A stretch of DNA of 33,273 nt from Opitutaceae bacterium (GCA_023269585.1 JAHFTC010000039.1:1-33273); one strand, 5' to 3'. Positions 23,331-32,764 are shown, numbered from the stretch's first letter. Numbers and translations: made by a program. Notes: a model not told the origin generated them from the letters alone.

Positions 23331-24191
23331 ATGAAACGCCGCGCTCCTTTCCTGGCCCTGCTCACTCTTCTGGCCCTTCCCGGAGTCTCGCACGCCCAGC
23401 TCTGGGTCGAGAACCTCAACGCCACGAACCTCACCTTCGCCTTCCGCGGCCTCGACTCGCTCGGGGTGCTCAGCGAGGAGGATCAGGGCGCCGGCGCCCG
23501 CCTCAACGTCAACTTCGACGTCCCGGGCCAGACCCTGCGTATCCATGTGACCAATCTCTCCGGCGGCTGGCGCACCGTGGGCGCGGGCGCCGAGCAGGCC
23601 CTGGTGAAGTTCGGCACCGGCACCCTCACCGGCTTCGGCTTCGAGACCAACCCCGGCAACCTCTGGGCCAACGCCTTCGCCTCTTGGAGCAACACCGCCT
23701 TCAACGCCCCCGGAGTCTGGGGCAGCGACGCCATCAACTTCGTGCTGAACCAGAACTACACGCTCAACGGCGGCGGTGCCGCCCAGCCCTACTACATGGA
23801 CTTGGGCACCTCCAGCAGCGGCAACGTGCACGCCGGCCTCGCCTCCGGCCACGGCGCAACCTTCCGGTTCCGCTTCACCTCCCCGGCCTCCGGCTTCGAT
23901 GCCGCCACCTTCAATCCCTACGACTTCTTTTTCCGCGACAACGATGCCGATCCGTGGGACATGTCCTTCCGCTTCCAGCAGACCAGCGGCCTGCACTCCG
24001 GCAGAGGCGCCCAGTTCTCCGGATGCTACGGCTCATGCGCCCATCCCTGCGACGACGACGGCAGCGACAAGGTCGCCGTCGCCTTCCACCTCGAGGAGGA
24101 TCTGCAGGTGCCCGAGCCCTCGACCTACGGCCTGATCGGCGCCGCCGCCCTGCTCGGGCTGGTCGTGACTCGCCGCCTCCGCCGCCGCTGA
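23331..24191 (+). CDS. PEP-CTERM sorted exported protein
   Basis: A 286-aa exported protein with signal peptide [22 protein letters not shown] and C-terminal tail [20 protein letters not shown] then TRRLRRR, almost identical to the tail of the protein at 21143-22000 although the rest is unrelated. The body is rich in Asn, Gly and aromatic residues, suggesting a beta-sandwich. A Cys/Asp segment ([15 protein letters not shown], ~residues 232-246) may bind metal or form disulfides. The body matches no family I know. An AGGGA ribosome-binding site lies 3 nt before the ATG. A terminator hairpin follows at 24223-24258. Confidence 0.82.
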   Translation: MKRRAPFLALLTLLALPGVSHAQLWVENLNATNLTFAFRGLDSLGVLSEEDQGAGARLNVNFDVPGQTLRIHVTNLSGGWRTVGAGAEQALVKFGTGTLTGFGFETNPGNLWANAFASWSNTAFNAPGVWGSDAINFVLNQNYTLNGGGAAQPYYMDLGTSSSGNVHAGLASGHGATFRFRFTSPASGFDAATFNPYDFFFRDNDADPWDMSFRFQQTSGLHSGRGAQFSGCYGSCAHPCDDDGSDKVAVAFHLEEDLQVPEPSTYGLIGAAALLGLVVTRRLRRR

Positions 24192-24222
24192 CCTCCGCTC
24201 CGGCCGCCCCCACGGTCCCCAC

Positions 24223-24266
24223 AAATCCCACCGCGCGACCCGCTCGCCGGTGGGATTTCGCTTTTC
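24223..24266 (+). terminator. Probable terminator after the second PEP-CTERM gene
   Basis: AAATCCCACCG (24223-24233) pairs perfectly with CGGTGGGATTT (24248-24258); the 14-nt loop is followed by CGCTTTT. It lies 32 bp after the stop codon. Confidence 0.75.
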
Positions 24267-24302
24267 CTGCGGCCCGCCCAACCTACGCTCCGCGACCTTC
24301 CC

Positions 24303-24626
24303 ATGTTCACGCCCGTCGACATCCAACTCATCGGCACCGAGGTCGCCCTCCGGTGGAGCGATGGCGCGGAGAGCTACTTCGCCGGCGAATTCCTCCGCGC
24401 CGCCTCACCCAGCGCCGAGAACATGGGCGAGCGCGATGTGCTCGGCCGCCAGATCGGCGGCGACCCGCGCACCTCGTTCCCCGGCGTGGTGGTCGTGAAC
24501 TGGAGCCGCGTGGGCAACTACGCCATCAACTTCGAGTTCAGCGACGGCCACCGCACCGGCCTCTACTCCTTCGCCTACCTGCGCCGCCTCCACGACAACC
24601 CCGGCCTCCCGCCCAAGACGCTCTGA
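24303..24626 (+). CDS. DUF971 domain protein
   Basis: A 107-aa protein matching DUF971, a small domain related to the N-terminal domain of gamma-butyrobetaine hydroxylases. Visible are [20 protein letters not shown] (~residues 7-26), the [15 protein letters not shown] segment where the family usually has a CPCA-type cysteine motif (here no cysteines), and [20 protein letters not shown] (~72-91) followed by FAYLRRL. The missing cysteines suggest this member does not bind a metal there. Family members have been linked to iron-sulfur or MRP/ApbC-related functions, but this is not established. It precedes hisI by 29 bp and is probably co-transcribed with it. Confidence 0.85.
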   Translation: MFTPVDIQLIGTEVALRWSDGAESYFAGEFLRAASPSAENMGERDVLGRQIGGDPRTSFPGVVVVNWSRVGNYAINFEFSDGHRTGLYSFAYLRRLHDNPGLPPKTL

Positions 24627-24655
24627 CCGTCCCCGCCTCCACCGATCCCTTTTCC

Positions 24656-25102
24656 ATGAGCACGTTCGTCCCGTTCCCCGCCCGCACCGCCACCGCCGAG
24701 ATCGAGCTCGGCCAGACCTTCCAGCCGAAGTTCGACGCCGAAGGTCTCATCCCCTGCATCGCCCAGGACAGCCGTTCGGGCGAGGTCGTGATGTTCGCGT
24801 TCATGAACGCCGAGTCGCTCGCGCACACCCTCAAGACCGGCAAGGCCACCTACTGGAGCCGCTCCCGCAAGAAGCTGTGGCTGAAGGGCGAGGAGTCCGG
24901 CAACGTGCAGCTCGTGAAGGAGCTGCGCACCGACTGCGACCAGGACGTGATCCTCATCAAGGTCGAACAGGCCGGGGTGGGCGCCGCCTGCCACAACGGC
25001 TACGAGTCCTGCTTCTACCGCCGCCTCGCCAACCAGGACACCTTCGCCCTCGAGTTTCTCGGCCAGCCGAAGTTCGACCCGAAACTCGTCTACAAGAAGT
25101 AA
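24656..25102 (+). CDS. hisI: Phosphoribosyl-AMP cyclohydrolase
   Basis: A 148-aa HisI enzyme that opens the purine ring of phosphoribosyl-AMP, the third step of histidine synthesis, in the cytoplasm. The sequence shows [20 protein letters not shown] (~residues 42-61), the family signature [19 protein letters not shown] (~64-82), the metal-binding DCDQD (~93-97, DxDxD type) and the zinc cysteines in [13 protein letters not shown] (~110-122). It is monofunctional; the HisE domain is absent. No other his genes are in the window. The start is the first ATG fitting the fold, after a 29-bp gap. Confidence 0.95.
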   Translation: MSTFVPFPARTATAEIELGQTFQPKFDAEGLIPCIAQDSRSGEVVMFAFMNAESLAHTLKTGKATYWSRSRKKLWLKGEESGNVQLVKELRTDCDQDVILIKVEQAGVGAACHNGYESCFYRRLANQDTFALEFLGQPKFDPKLVYKK

Positions 25103-25179
25103 TCACACCGGCGCGGCGCCCCCACGGCCCCCGCCGGCGACAGCCTGGCCTGCCACAGCGATGCGCGTGAGCGCATCAG

Positions 25180-25263
25180 CTCCGCGCTCTCCGCGCCTCC
25201 GCGTGAGCCCCCGCCGAAACCGGACCCGCTCCAGCCGCACGCGGAGCCGCAGAGGACGCAGAG
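25180..25263 (+). repeat. Imperfect 26-bp inverted repeat in the hisI-lpxA gap
   Basis: The arms are CTCCGCGCTCTCCGCGCCTC (start of 25180-25205) and its near-complement 25238-25263 (CACGCGGAGCCGCAGAGGAC and on), differing at about four positions. They are separated by 32 nt, so a long hairpin can form. It lies in the ~210-bp convergent gap where no terminator is otherwise obvious. It resembles dispersed intergenic repeats of the CGCAGAGGACGCAGAG type. Confidence 0.6.
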
Positions 25264-25311
25264 TAGCCGAGGACACGGTCCCGCAGGGCCAACTCTCGTG
25301 CGCCGGGAGCG

Positions 25312-26100
25312 CTACTTCGCGCCGGGCGTCAGGCCGCGTTCGCTCTTCTCGGCGAAGGCGATGAAGGCGGCCACCTCGCGCGCCCCGGCCAACCCGGAGG
25401 CGTGGATCTTCTCCAAGGCCTGGGTACGGTTGAGCCCTTCGCGGAAGAAGATGCGGTGGATCGTCTTCACGTGGTCCATCTGCTCCGGCGTGAAACCCGC
25501 CCGCTCGAGGCCGACCTTGTTGAAGGCCCGCACGGCCGCCGGGTTGCCCTCGACGATCATGAACGGCGGCACGTCCTGCGAGATGCGGCTCATGCCGCCG
25601 ATCATCGCGCGGTCGCCGATCCGGGAGAACTGGTGCACGGCCGAGAGGCCGCCCATCACCACATGGCTGCCCATCGTCACGTGCCCGGCCAGCGTGGCGT
25701 TGTTGCTCATCACCACGTCGTCGCCCACCTGGCAGTCGTGCGCGATGTGCGTGTAGGCGAGGAAGGTGTTGTCCGAGCCGATCGTCGTGAAGTCGCCGTC
25801 GTAGGTGGCGGCGTGCACGGTGCAGAACTCGCGGAAGACGTTGCGGTCGCCGATGCGCGTGCCGGGCCGGCCGCCCTTGTATTTGAGATCCTGCGTCTTC
25901 AGGCCCACGCAGGCGAACGGGAAGACCTCGTTGCCGCGGCCGAGCGCGGTGTTGCCCTCGACCGTGGCGTGATGGTGCAGCACCGTGCCGTCGCCCAGCG
26001 TGACGCCGGCGCCGACAAAGGCATACGGGCCGATCACGACCCCGGCGCCGAGCTGGGCGGAGGGGTCGACGATGGCGGCGGGATGGATCTGCGGGGGCAT
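25312..26100 (-). CDS. lpxA: UDP-N-acetylglucosamine acyltransferase
   Basis: A 262-aa LpxA that transfers a 3-hydroxyacyl chain from ACP to UDP-GlcNAc, the first step of lipid A synthesis. It opens MPPQIHPAAIVDPSAQLGAG, then left-handed beta-helix repeats (VVIGPYAFVG, VTLGDGTVLH), the catalytic histidine region AYTHIAHDCQVG (H121, equivalent to E. coli H125) and the LpxA-specific GGLSAVHQFSRIGDRAMIGG (~residues 148-167). The C-terminal helical domain contains ERAGFTPEQM. The length is normal. It lies 40 bp downstream of lpxC-fabZ on the same strand, the usual order, and is probably in one operon with it. Confidence 0.96.
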   Translation of the reverse strand: MPPQIHPAAIVDPSAQLGAGVVIGPYAFVGAGVTLGDGTVLHHHATVEGNTALGRGNEVFPFACVGLKTQDLKYKGGRPGTRIGDRNVFREFCTVHAATYDGDFTTIGSDNTFLAYTHIAHDCQVGDDVVMSNNATLAGHVTMGSHVVMGGLSAVHQFSRIGDRAMIGGMSRISQDVPPFMIVEGNPAAVRAFNKVGLERAGFTPEQMDHVKTIHRIFFREGLNRTQALEKIHASGLAGAREVAAFIAFAEKSERGLTPGAK

Positions 26101-26140
26101 CGGCGGTGTGGGGACGCGTGACGCGGGGAGGGCGACGGGC

Positions 26141-27475
26141 TCAGTCGATCTCGCTGTTGTCGACGAGCGCAAACATGAGCTCGGCGGAGGAGACGGGCTG
26201 GCCGTCGACGGTGCAGGTGGCCTCGGCGGTGCAGATCTTATTGCCGCGGTTCTTCGTCATCTTGACGGCGATGAGCAGCTGGTCGCCGGGGCGCACGGCC
26301 TTGCGGAACTTCGCCTTGTCGCAGCTCATGAAGAGCGCGGTCTTGCCCTCGGCGGACACGCGGCGCAGCAGGAGCAGGCCCGCCGCCTGCGCCATGGCCT
26401 CGATCTGAAGCACGCCGGGCATCACCGGGTTGCCCGGATAGTGGCCCTGGAAATAGGGTTCGTTGGCCGAGACGTTCTTGAGCGCGACGAGTTCGTCGGG
26501 GGTCTTCATCTCGACGACCCGGTCGATCATGACGAACGGGTAGCGGTGCGGCACCATGTCGAGGATGCGGCGGATATCGAGGGAGGTCTCGGTCTCGAGG
26601 ATGGTCTTGAGGGCGGGCTTCTCGGCCTTCGGCTTGCCCTTCTTCTGCTCCTGGAGGCGGTCGAAGAGGACCTTCGTGAGCTCGGAGTTGATCGCGTGGC
26701 CGGGGCGGATGGCGATGATGTGGGCCTTGAGCGGGCGGCCGAGCAACATCACGTCGCCGATGATATCCAGAATCTTGTGGCGGACGAACTCGTCCTTGAA
26801 GCGCAGGGGCTCCTTCGAGATGATCTTGTCGCCGCGGATGACGACGGCGCAGTCGAGGCTGCCGCCGCGGATCTTGCCCATCTTGAGCAGCTCCTCGATG
26901 TCCTCGTAGATCGTGAAGGTGCGCGCGGCGGCGACCTGCGCGGTGAAGATGTCGGGGTCGATCGTGAGCGAAAGATGCTGCGTGTGGATGCCGCGGTCGT
27001 CGGCCGAGGTGCAGGTGATCTTCAGCTGGTCGCAGGGCAGCGCGATGATCGAGGAACTGCCGCGGGACACCGAGATCGGTTGATCGAGCACGAAGTACTC
27101 GCGCTCGGCGGTCTGCTCCACGGGTTCGCCCTCGAGGATGAGGTTCACGAACGGGCGGGCCGAGCCGTCGAGGATCGGCGGCTCCTGGCCGTCCATCTCG
27201 ATGAGGACGTTGTCGACGCCACAGCCGTGCAGGGCGCTGAGGACGTGTTCGACGGTGTGCACCTTGGCGTGGCCGTTGGCGATGGTCGTGCTGCGGACGA
27301 GGTCGACGATGGCGTCGACGGCGGGCCGGATCTCGGGCTGGCCGTGGAGATCGACGCGCTTGAAGACGATGCCGTGGTTGACCGGCGCGGGCTTGAGGGT
27401 GAGGCGGACCATGTCGCCGGTGTGCAGACCGGCTCCTTTGGTGGAGACCTCACGCAGCAGGGTGCGTTGTTTCAT
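26141..27475 (-). CDS. lpxC/fabZ: LpxC-FabZ fusion: UDP-3-O-acyl-GlcNAc deacetylase / 3-hydroxyacyl-ACP dehydratase
   Basis: A 444-aa bifunctional protein. The N-terminal half (~1-280) is LpxC, the zinc deacetylase that commits the cell to lipid A synthesis: zinc ligands H77 (in HTVEH), H233 and D237 (in RHKILD), catalytic-type H260 (PGHAINSEL), and the [10 protein letters not shown] start. A Lys-rich linker (~278-290) leads to FabZ (~297-444), the dehydratase of fatty-acid elongation: [11 protein letters not shown] (~310-320), H345 in [11 protein letters not shown] and E359 in LQIEAMAQ. The fusion occurs in Bacteroidetes and some related groups. The start [10 protein letters not shown] is the family start; the upstream in-frame extension is not conserved-looking. 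It is divergent from efp. Confidence 0.95.
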   Translation of the reverse strand: MKQRTLLREVSTKGAGLHTGDMVRLTLKPAPVNHGIVFKRVDLHGQPEIRPAVDAIVDLVRSTTIANGHAKVHTVEHVLSALHGCGVDNVLIEMDGQEPPILDGSARPFVNLILEGEPVEQTAEREYFVLDQPISVSRGSSSIIALPCDQLKITCTSADDRGIHTQHLSLTIDPDIFTAQVAAARTFTIYEDIEELLKMGKIRGGSLDCAVVIRGDKIISKEPLRFKDEFVRHKILDIIGDVMLLGRPLKAHIIAIRPGHAINSELTKVLFDRLQEQKKGKPKAEKPALKTILETETSLDIRRILDMVPHRYPFVMIDRVVEMKTPDELVALKNVSANEPYFQGHYPGNPVMPGVLQIEAMAQAAGLLLLRRVSAEGKTALFMSCDKAKFRKAVRPGDQLLIAVKMTKNRGNKICTAEATCTVDGQPVSSAELMFALVDNSEID

Positions 27476-27587
27476 CAAGAAAGCGCCCGAGTCTCCGACG
27501 GCCGGACGGACTGGCAAGAGTTTTGACGGCTCCGGGGGAATTGCCCGGTCCCGGCCGTCGCGTCGGCCAAGTTGTGCGACTGGCGGG

Positions 27588-27617
27588 TTGACAGCGGTTC
27601 CGGGCACCCCTTACTCG
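27588..27617 (+). promoter_or_regulatory. Candidate sigma-70 promoter of efp
   Basis: A perfect -35 box TTGACA (27588-27593) and, 18 nt on, a poor -10 box TACTCG (27612-27617). It lies in the 175-bp gap between divergent lpxC-fabZ and efp, about 34 nt before the efp start. Confidence 0.45.
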
Positions 27618-27650
27618 GCAACCTTTTATCAACTTCGACCAGTTTCCGAC

Positions 27651-28205
27651 ATGCAAGCGAACGACCTCCGCAAGGGCCAAGTGATCAGTTTCAACAATGA
27701 GCAGTGCCTCGTGATGGAGGTCATGCACCGCACGCCGGGAAACCTGCGCGCCTTTGTGCAGGCCAAGCTCCGCAATCTCCGCACCGGCCGCTCCGGCGAC
27801 CAGCGCTTCAACTCGACCGAGTCCGTCGAGGTGCTCACCACCGACCGTCAGACGCTTGAGCTCAGCTACATCGAGCGCGACACCTGGTGTTTCATGAACA
27901 CGACCACCTTCGAACAGTATGAGCTCACCGCGGAGCTCGTCGGCGAAGGCAAGAACTACGTCATCCCCGGCGGCAAGGTCGAGGTGCTCTTCGTCGACGA
28001 CCGCCCGGTCTCGCTCGACCTGCCGAGCTCGGTGTCGCTGAAGATCATCGAGTCCGCCGAAGGCGTGAAGGGCGACACCGCCTCCAACGTCCAGAAGCCG
28101 GCCAAGCTCGAGACCGGTCTCGTGGTACAAGTCCCGCTCTTCATCAAGGAAGGCGAGATCATCAAGGTCAGCACCGAGAACGGCGCCTACATGGGCCGCG
28201 CCTGA
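27651..28205 (+). CDS. efp: Translation elongation factor P
   Basis: A 184-aa EF-P, which enters the ribosomal E site to relieve stalling at polyproline. Three beta-barrel domains: KOW-like (~1-63), the OB domain with DTWCFMNTTTFEQYEL (~77-92), and the C-terminal OB domain containing PLFIKEGEIIKVSTENGAYM (~160-182), close to the EF-P signature. The domain I loop that reaches the peptidyl-transferase centre reads HRTPGNLRAF, with Asn31 where most EF-Ps have the modified Lys or Arg (PGKGQAF in E. coli), so known beta-lysylation or rhamnosylation cannot occur at that residue. R27 or R33 nearby are other candidates. It has its own candidate promoter and is followed by a terminator at 28240-28269. 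Confidence 0.93.
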   Translation: MQANDLRKGQVISFNNEQCLVMEVMHRTPGNLRAFVQAKLRNLRTGRSGDQRFNSTESVEVLTTDRQTLELSYIERDTWCFMNTTTFEQYELTAELVGEGKNYVIPGGKVEVLFVDDRPVSLDLPSSVSLKIIESAEGVKGDTASNVQKPAKLETGLVVQVPLFIKEGEIIKVSTENGAYMGRA

Positions 28206-28239
28206 GCGACCCGCGTCGCCAGCCTTCTCCGACATTTCG

Positions 28240-28269
28240 GCCGGTCTCCACGGAGACCGGCTTTTCTTT
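28240..28269 (+). terminator. Rho-independent terminator of efp
   Basis: A perfect 9-bp stem GCCGGTCTC/GAGACCGGC, loop CACG (28240-28261), followed by TTTTCTTTT. It lies 35 bp after the efp stop and before the convergent minus-strand gene. Confidence 0.9.
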
Positions 28270-28305
28270 TGCCCGGCGCCCGCCATTCGGGGGTGCCGCC
28301 AAGGC

Positions 28306-31146
28306 TCATCTCGCTCCGCCGGAGCCGAGCGCGAGGATACGGAAGGTGTTTCCTGCGTTCGTGTTCGCGGCGTTGCGGGTGCCCAGCAGCGTGATCTTCA
28401 CCCGGTGCATCGCGAGCGGGTAGGTGCCGCCGAGCGGCACCATCTTGCGCTGGCCACCCCAGGTGGCGGCGGACCACGAGTCGCAGACGATCGGCGTGCC
28501 GCCGTCGACCGTCACGCTCACCTGCCCCTGGCCCACGCCGGAGCCGCTGCTCTGGGTGCTCTTCACGTCGTTGACGAACCAGAAGGAGAACAGCAACCGG
28601 TCGCCCCGCACGTCGAACTCGAGCGTGCTGCCGGGGGCGTTGCTCTCGTATCCGGTATCCTGTCCGCCACCGGCGGCCTTCAGGGCCCAACCGGAGTTGG
28701 TCACCGGCGTCAGGGTACTGCCGTCGGCCAGGGTGGTGAACTCGTAGGCGTCGCTCCGCAACGGCGTCGGGACGGCCGGGATCGCGAGCGGCGTGGCCCC
28801 GGGAGGAAAGGAGTCGAGCGCGGTCTGGAGCGTGCGTTCGAGAAAGTCGGCCACCAGCGAATGGCCGAAGTCGTTGGGATGCGTGCCGTCGCCCGAGATC
28901 AGATCGCAGGTGAAGCGTCCGGCGCTCAACTCCGGCGCCACCGCATCCTCGTAGCTCGTCATCGGCAGCCCGTAGTGGGCGCCGATGGGCTTCTGCCAGA
29001 ACTGGCCGTTGTTGACCGCGCACTGCTTCATGAACAGCAGCAGCAGCGCCGGTTGGTTGGCCGCGCCAAGCACCTGCCGGATCAAGCCCTCGTAGGTCTC
29101 GCCATAGAGCGCGCCCGCATGGCCGGCGACTCCGTCCCACGTGTCGTTCACGGCGAACTCGACGATCACGAGATCGGGATTGTTCGCGAGCAGATCGCGT
29201 CGCGCCCGGAGTGCGCCGTAGTCGGAGCCCGTCGCGCCAATGCCGGCGTTGACGAGTGTGCAGGCGCTGGCCGGAAAGGCCTGCTCCCACCACGTCTGGA
29301 TACGATTGGGCCACCGGTTGGCGGCGGCGCTGGCTCCGGCGCCTTGGGTGATCGAGCCGCCGATGACGCCGAGCACAACCGGCTGGCCCGCGCGGGCCTT
29401 GGCGAAGACCTTCTGCAGGCGCGCCTGCTGGCCGGCCGCCAGCTGAGAGCGCGCCACCGGCGTGTCGCCGGTGAACTCGAGCGCGCCGAGGTCGGGCGCG
29501 CCGCCGGTCGGCACGGCGTGCCCGGCGATGTCGGTCGGGTAGGCCGGCGTGGTCGCCGCACCGATCGCCGGGCTGCCGGGCGCCAGACGGAAGTCCAGCA
29601 TGGCTTCGTCGACAAACTTCGGATCCGCGACCGTTTCATGCGCCGCCTGCACCCACCGGCTATTCATCGGCCCGAACCCTCCCGCGCCGGTGAAGCGGAT
29701 CAGATTGTAGTCATGCACCAACCCCGCGCCGGCGGCGGCGGGGTCGTAAACCAGCCAGCCGCCGGTGCTGATGATGTTGTTGCGGATCACCACCGAGTTC
29801 CCGGGCTGGTACGTTCCGTACTTGGCGCCGAGGAAAAGAAACGTCGCGCCGGCGTCCTGCCCGGGTCCGGGGACGAACGTGTTGTTCTCGAACCGGGCGC
29901 CGTAGGACCCGGTCCCGGCATAGGGGAGATCGTCGAGATGGAATTCGACCGCGCGGTTGGGGCTATTGACGTGAACGTTGTAGGCGACGAGCAGATTGGT
30001 GACCTTGCCCGCGCACTCCATGAAGACGTCGGAATTTTCGCTGTAGTTGTGGTGGATCCGGATGTCGTTGGAGACGTAGTTCCACCCCCCCGGGTCGGCG
30101 GTGGTGGGCTTTTGGCCGAAGAACTCGAAGGCGCCGCCGTCGGTGCCGAAGGATTTGCTCGGGGCGATGCAGTTCACCAGCCGGTTCCAAGCGAGCTCGA
30201 GGTCCTCGCCCACGAAGCCGATGCCGCCTGCCCCGCGGTCGACATCGGGATTGCCGGTGTCGATGGCCATGATGCCGTCGTGGATGTAGTTGCCCAAGAT
30301 GCGCTGGTGCGCCCCCCTCACGCTGATCCCGGAGCCACAGCGTGCGATCTCGCAGCCCGCCACGACGAGGTTGCTGGTCCCGTCCGACATCACGATCCCC
30401 GGCTGCTTGGTGTCCTGGACACGGATATCGAGCAGGTGGACGTATTTGGAGGGGAGCGTCGCCGTGCCGTTCTGGCCGAAGGCCACGCCCGGAAAATCCA
30501 CGGCCGCGTTCCAATGCGCCCCGGGGTCCGCGATCGTGGGCGGCTCGCCGGTGCCGTAGGCCTCGATCACGATCGGCTCGGCGGCCGTGCCTTGGGCGCC
30601 GGCGTCGAGAAAGAGACTCTCGCGCCGCCAGACCGAACCACGCGCCAACCGGACGACATCCCCGGCGGTCAGGCCCGCGGAGTGCACCCGAAACAGTTTG
30701 CGCCACGCCTTCTCCGGCGACCGGCCATCGCGGGAGTCATCGCCCGTGCGCGCATCGAGATAGAAGACCCGCTTGGGGTTGGGATTGCGGTACTGGTCGA
30801 TATTCGGCCCGACCATCGACGCCGGTGGTGTGGCCATCAGCCGGTAGAACCGCCTCGCGCCGTTCGAAGCGAGGTCGGTGATCGTGCACGCGTTGCCCGA
30901 GAGATCCTGGGTGAAGTTGGAGAGCGAAGACCACGTCTTCAGATCCGTCGAAACCTGCGGCAGGTAGACCCAATCGTTCACGACCGGGCTATAGGTCAGC
31001 TTCAACTGGGCCGGCTGCCCCGGCACCCCGGCCACCTGCAGGGGCCGCAGTTGTGGTTCAGCGCCCAACGTGCCGCCGAAAAGTCCCAGGACCGCCGCGC
31101 CCGCCACGACCCACCTGAGCGCAGAACAAAGCAAACGGGTTGTCAT
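28306..31146 (-). CDS. Secreted beta-helix and SGNH-hydrolase fusion, probable carbohydrate-active enzyme
   Basis: A 946-aa exported protein. The start at 31146 gives a signal peptide (MTTRLLCSALRWVVAGAAVL). Residues ~25-105 look like a beta-sandwich repeat, then a right-handed parallel beta-helix domain (~125-560) with repeated short strands such as GCEIARCGSGISV and NRAVEFHLDDL, as in polysaccharide lyases and glycan-binding beta-helix proteins. Residues ~565-790 form an SGNH/GDSL hydrolase: block I GGSITQG (S598), an asparagine block EFAVND (N667) and the catalytic DGTHPND (D753, H756). A beta-sandwich (~810-946) ends the protein. The likely role is deacetylation or ester cleavage on an extracellular polysaccharide; the substrate is unknown. 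Confidence 0.8.
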   Translation of the reverse strand: MTTRLLCSALRWVVAGAAVLGLFGGTLGAEPQLRPLQVAGVPGQPAQLKLTYSPVVNDWVYLPQVSTDLKTWSSLSNFTQDLSGNACTITDLASNGARRFYRLMATPPASMVGPNIDQYRNPNPKRVFYLDARTGDDSRDGRSPEKAWRKLFRVHSAGLTAGDVVRLARGSVWRRESLFLDAGAQGTAAEPIVIEAYGTGEPPTIADPGAHWNAAVDFPGVAFGQNGTATLPSKYVHLLDIRVQDTKQPGIVMSDGTSNLVVAGCEIARCGSGISVRGAHQRILGNYIHDGIMAIDTGNPDVDRGAGGIGFVGEDLELAWNRLVNCIAPSKSFGTDGGAFEFFGQKPTTADPGGWNYVSNDIRIHHNYSENSDVFMECAGKVTNLLVAYNVHVNSPNRAVEFHLDDLPYAGTGSYGARFENNTFVPGPGQDAGATFLFLGAKYGTYQPGNSVVIRNNIISTGGWLVYDPAAAGAGLVHDYNLIRFTGAGGFGPMNSRWVQAAHETVADPKFVDEAMLDFRLAPGSPAIGAATTPAYPTDIAGHAVPTGGAPDLGALEFTGDTPVARSQLAAGQQARLQKVFAKARAGQPVVLGVIGGSITQGAGASAAANRWPNRIQTWWEQAFPASACTLVNAGIGATGSDYGALRARRDLLANNPDLVIVEFAVNDTWDGVAGHAGALYGETYEGLIRQVLGAANQPALLLLFMKQCAVNNGQFWQKPIGAHYGLPMTSYEDAVAPELSAGRFTCDLISGDGTHPNDFGHSLVADFLERTLQTALDSFPPGATPLAIPAVPTPLRSDAYEFTTLADGSTLTPVTNSGWALKAAGGGQDTGYESNAPGSTLEFDVRGDRLLFSFWFVNDVKSTQSSGSGVGQGQVSVTVDGGTPIVCDSWSAATWGGQRKMVPLGGTYPLAMHRVKITLLGTRNAANTNAGNTFRILALGSGGAR

Positions 31147-31437
31147 CACGATCCAACAACCTGCTCTGATCGGCGGCGCGGACAATGCGGCCGACGTCAG
31201 GAGATCGTAAGTTTGCCCCGCGCCAGCACCCAGCCGTCGCAATGTCCGCAGGGTGAGTCAGGCGCCTGGGGTTGCCTCTCATCCCGCCCACGCCCCCGAT
31301 CAAGCGAGGCTTGCACCCCGTTGCTCGCGCCCCTGCCGACGGTGCTCCACCGCGCCGTGCTCTTCCCGCACCCCGCCACGATGCGCGGGAAGGCACCGCC
31401 GCTTCCGGTCTTTCCGGCCTCCGCTTTCCGCATTGTT

Positions 31438-32580
31438 TCAGTCGCCCAGCGACGTGCCCACACGGCGCGCCGACTCGACCCACCAGTGGTTCACCGGCAC
31501 CGTCTTGATGCCCTTGGCCACCTTCTCGATCGGGACCGCGAGCCACTTGTCGTCGCGCGCGGCGACCATGTGGCCGAACTTGCCCGCACGGATGAGCTCC
31601 ACGGCGGCGGTGCCGAGCCGGGTGGCGAGCAGGCGGTCATGGCACGAGGGGGTGCCGCCGCGTTGCACGTAGCCGAGAATCGTCACGCGCGCCTCCAGGT
31701 GGGTGAGCTCCTCGAGCAGTTTCGCCAACCGCATCGTGTGCCCGGCGCGGGCTTTGTCCCACGCGGCGAGCGCCTGCTTGGCCGCCTTCTTCTCGATATC
31801 GTTGCCCGCCCGGTCACGGCGCCGCAGCAGCAGCGCAAGCTCGCGGGCATCCGCGATCGGCAACGCGCCCTCCGCCACTGCCACGATGCTGAAATTCAGG
31901 CCATGCTCGGAGCGGCGCCGGATCGCGGCGGCGACCTTCTCGACATCATACGGGATCTCCGGGATCAGGATGACATCCGCCCCGCCGGCGATGCCGGCGC
32001 CGAGCGCGAGCCAGCCGGCCCGATGCCCCATGATCTCAGCGATGATGATACGATGGTGGCTGTGCGCCGTGCTGTGCAGCCGGTCGAGCGTCTCCGTGGC
32101 GATGCCCAGCGCCGTGTCGAAGCCGATCGTGTCGTCCGTGAGGGCCACGTCGTTGTCGATCGTCTTGGGCAGGGAAACGATGTTGAGCCCCTTCGCGATC
32201 AGCCGCGCGGCGTTCTTGTGGGTGCCACCGCCGCCGAGGCACACAAGCGCGTCGAGCTTGTGGCGTTTGTAGGTCTTCACGATCTCCGCGGTCATGTCCT
32301 TCGTACCCCCGCTGGCCTGCGGCATGCGGTGCGGCTTGTCGCGCGAGGTGCCCAGCACCGTGCCGCCCAGCGTGAGCATCCCGACGAGGCCGCGCTTGTC
32401 CAAGTTCACCCAGCGATCCTCGATCATGCCGAGAAAACCGTCGCGGAAGCCGATCAGTTCCCAGCCGTACTCACCCACCGCGGTCTTGCCAACGGCGCGG
32501 ATGGCGGCGTTGAGGCCGGGGCTGTCGCCGCCGGCGGTGAGGATACCGATACGTTTGGGACGGGTGGTCTTGATGGCCAT
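31438..32580 (-). CDS. pfkA: 6-phosphofructokinase
   Basis: A 380-aa phosphofructokinase, phosphorylating fructose 6-phosphate in glycolysis. It shows [18 protein letters not shown] (~12-29), the substrate-binding PKTIDND (residues 138-144), the usual FDTALG and [13 protein letters not shown] (~184-196), and [20 protein letters not shown] near the C-terminus. The phosphoryl-donor motif is GGGGT (116-120), whereas E. coli ATP-PFK has GGDGS and PPi-dependent enzymes usually have GGDDT or GGEDT. Gly at the 104-equivalent favours ATP, while Lys in PKTIDND is shared with PPi enzymes, so donor preference is uncertain. The start at 32580 is the first Met before the conserved fold. The 291-bp gap to the next minus-strand gene shows no clear feature. 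Confidence 0.9.
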   Translation of the reverse strand: MAIKTTRPKRIGILTAGGDSPGLNAAIRAVGKTAVGEYGWELIGFRDGFLGMIEDRWVNLDKRGLVGMLTLGGTVLGTSRDKPHRMPQASGGTKDMTAEIVKTYKRHKLDALVCLGGGGTHKNAARLIAKGLNIVSLPKTIDNDVALTDDTIGFDTALGIATETLDRLHSTAHSHHRIIIAEIMGHRAGWLALGAGIAGGADVILIPEIPYDVEKVAAAIRRRSEHGLNFSIVAVAEGALPIADARELALLLRRRDRAGNDIEKKAAKQALAAWDKARAGHTMRLAKLLEELTHLEARVTILGYVQRGGTPSCHDRLLATRLGTAAVELIRAGKFGHMVAARDDKWLAVPIEKVAKGIKTVPVNHWWVESARRVGTSLGD

Positions 32581-32764
32581 GGGAAGAAGCGCCGGAGGTT
32601 GGCGGGGCGCTCCGCCAACCGCAAACCCGCCGTTGTGAAATCTCGCCGACACCCACCCGCGGCCGCCGGCGTGGCGGCGCGATTCATCGACCGACCGTCG
32701 CAGACCGCGCGCCCGGCGGCGCCCGCTTGCGACAGTTGCGGCGACCACCAACGTTCCCCGCCGC

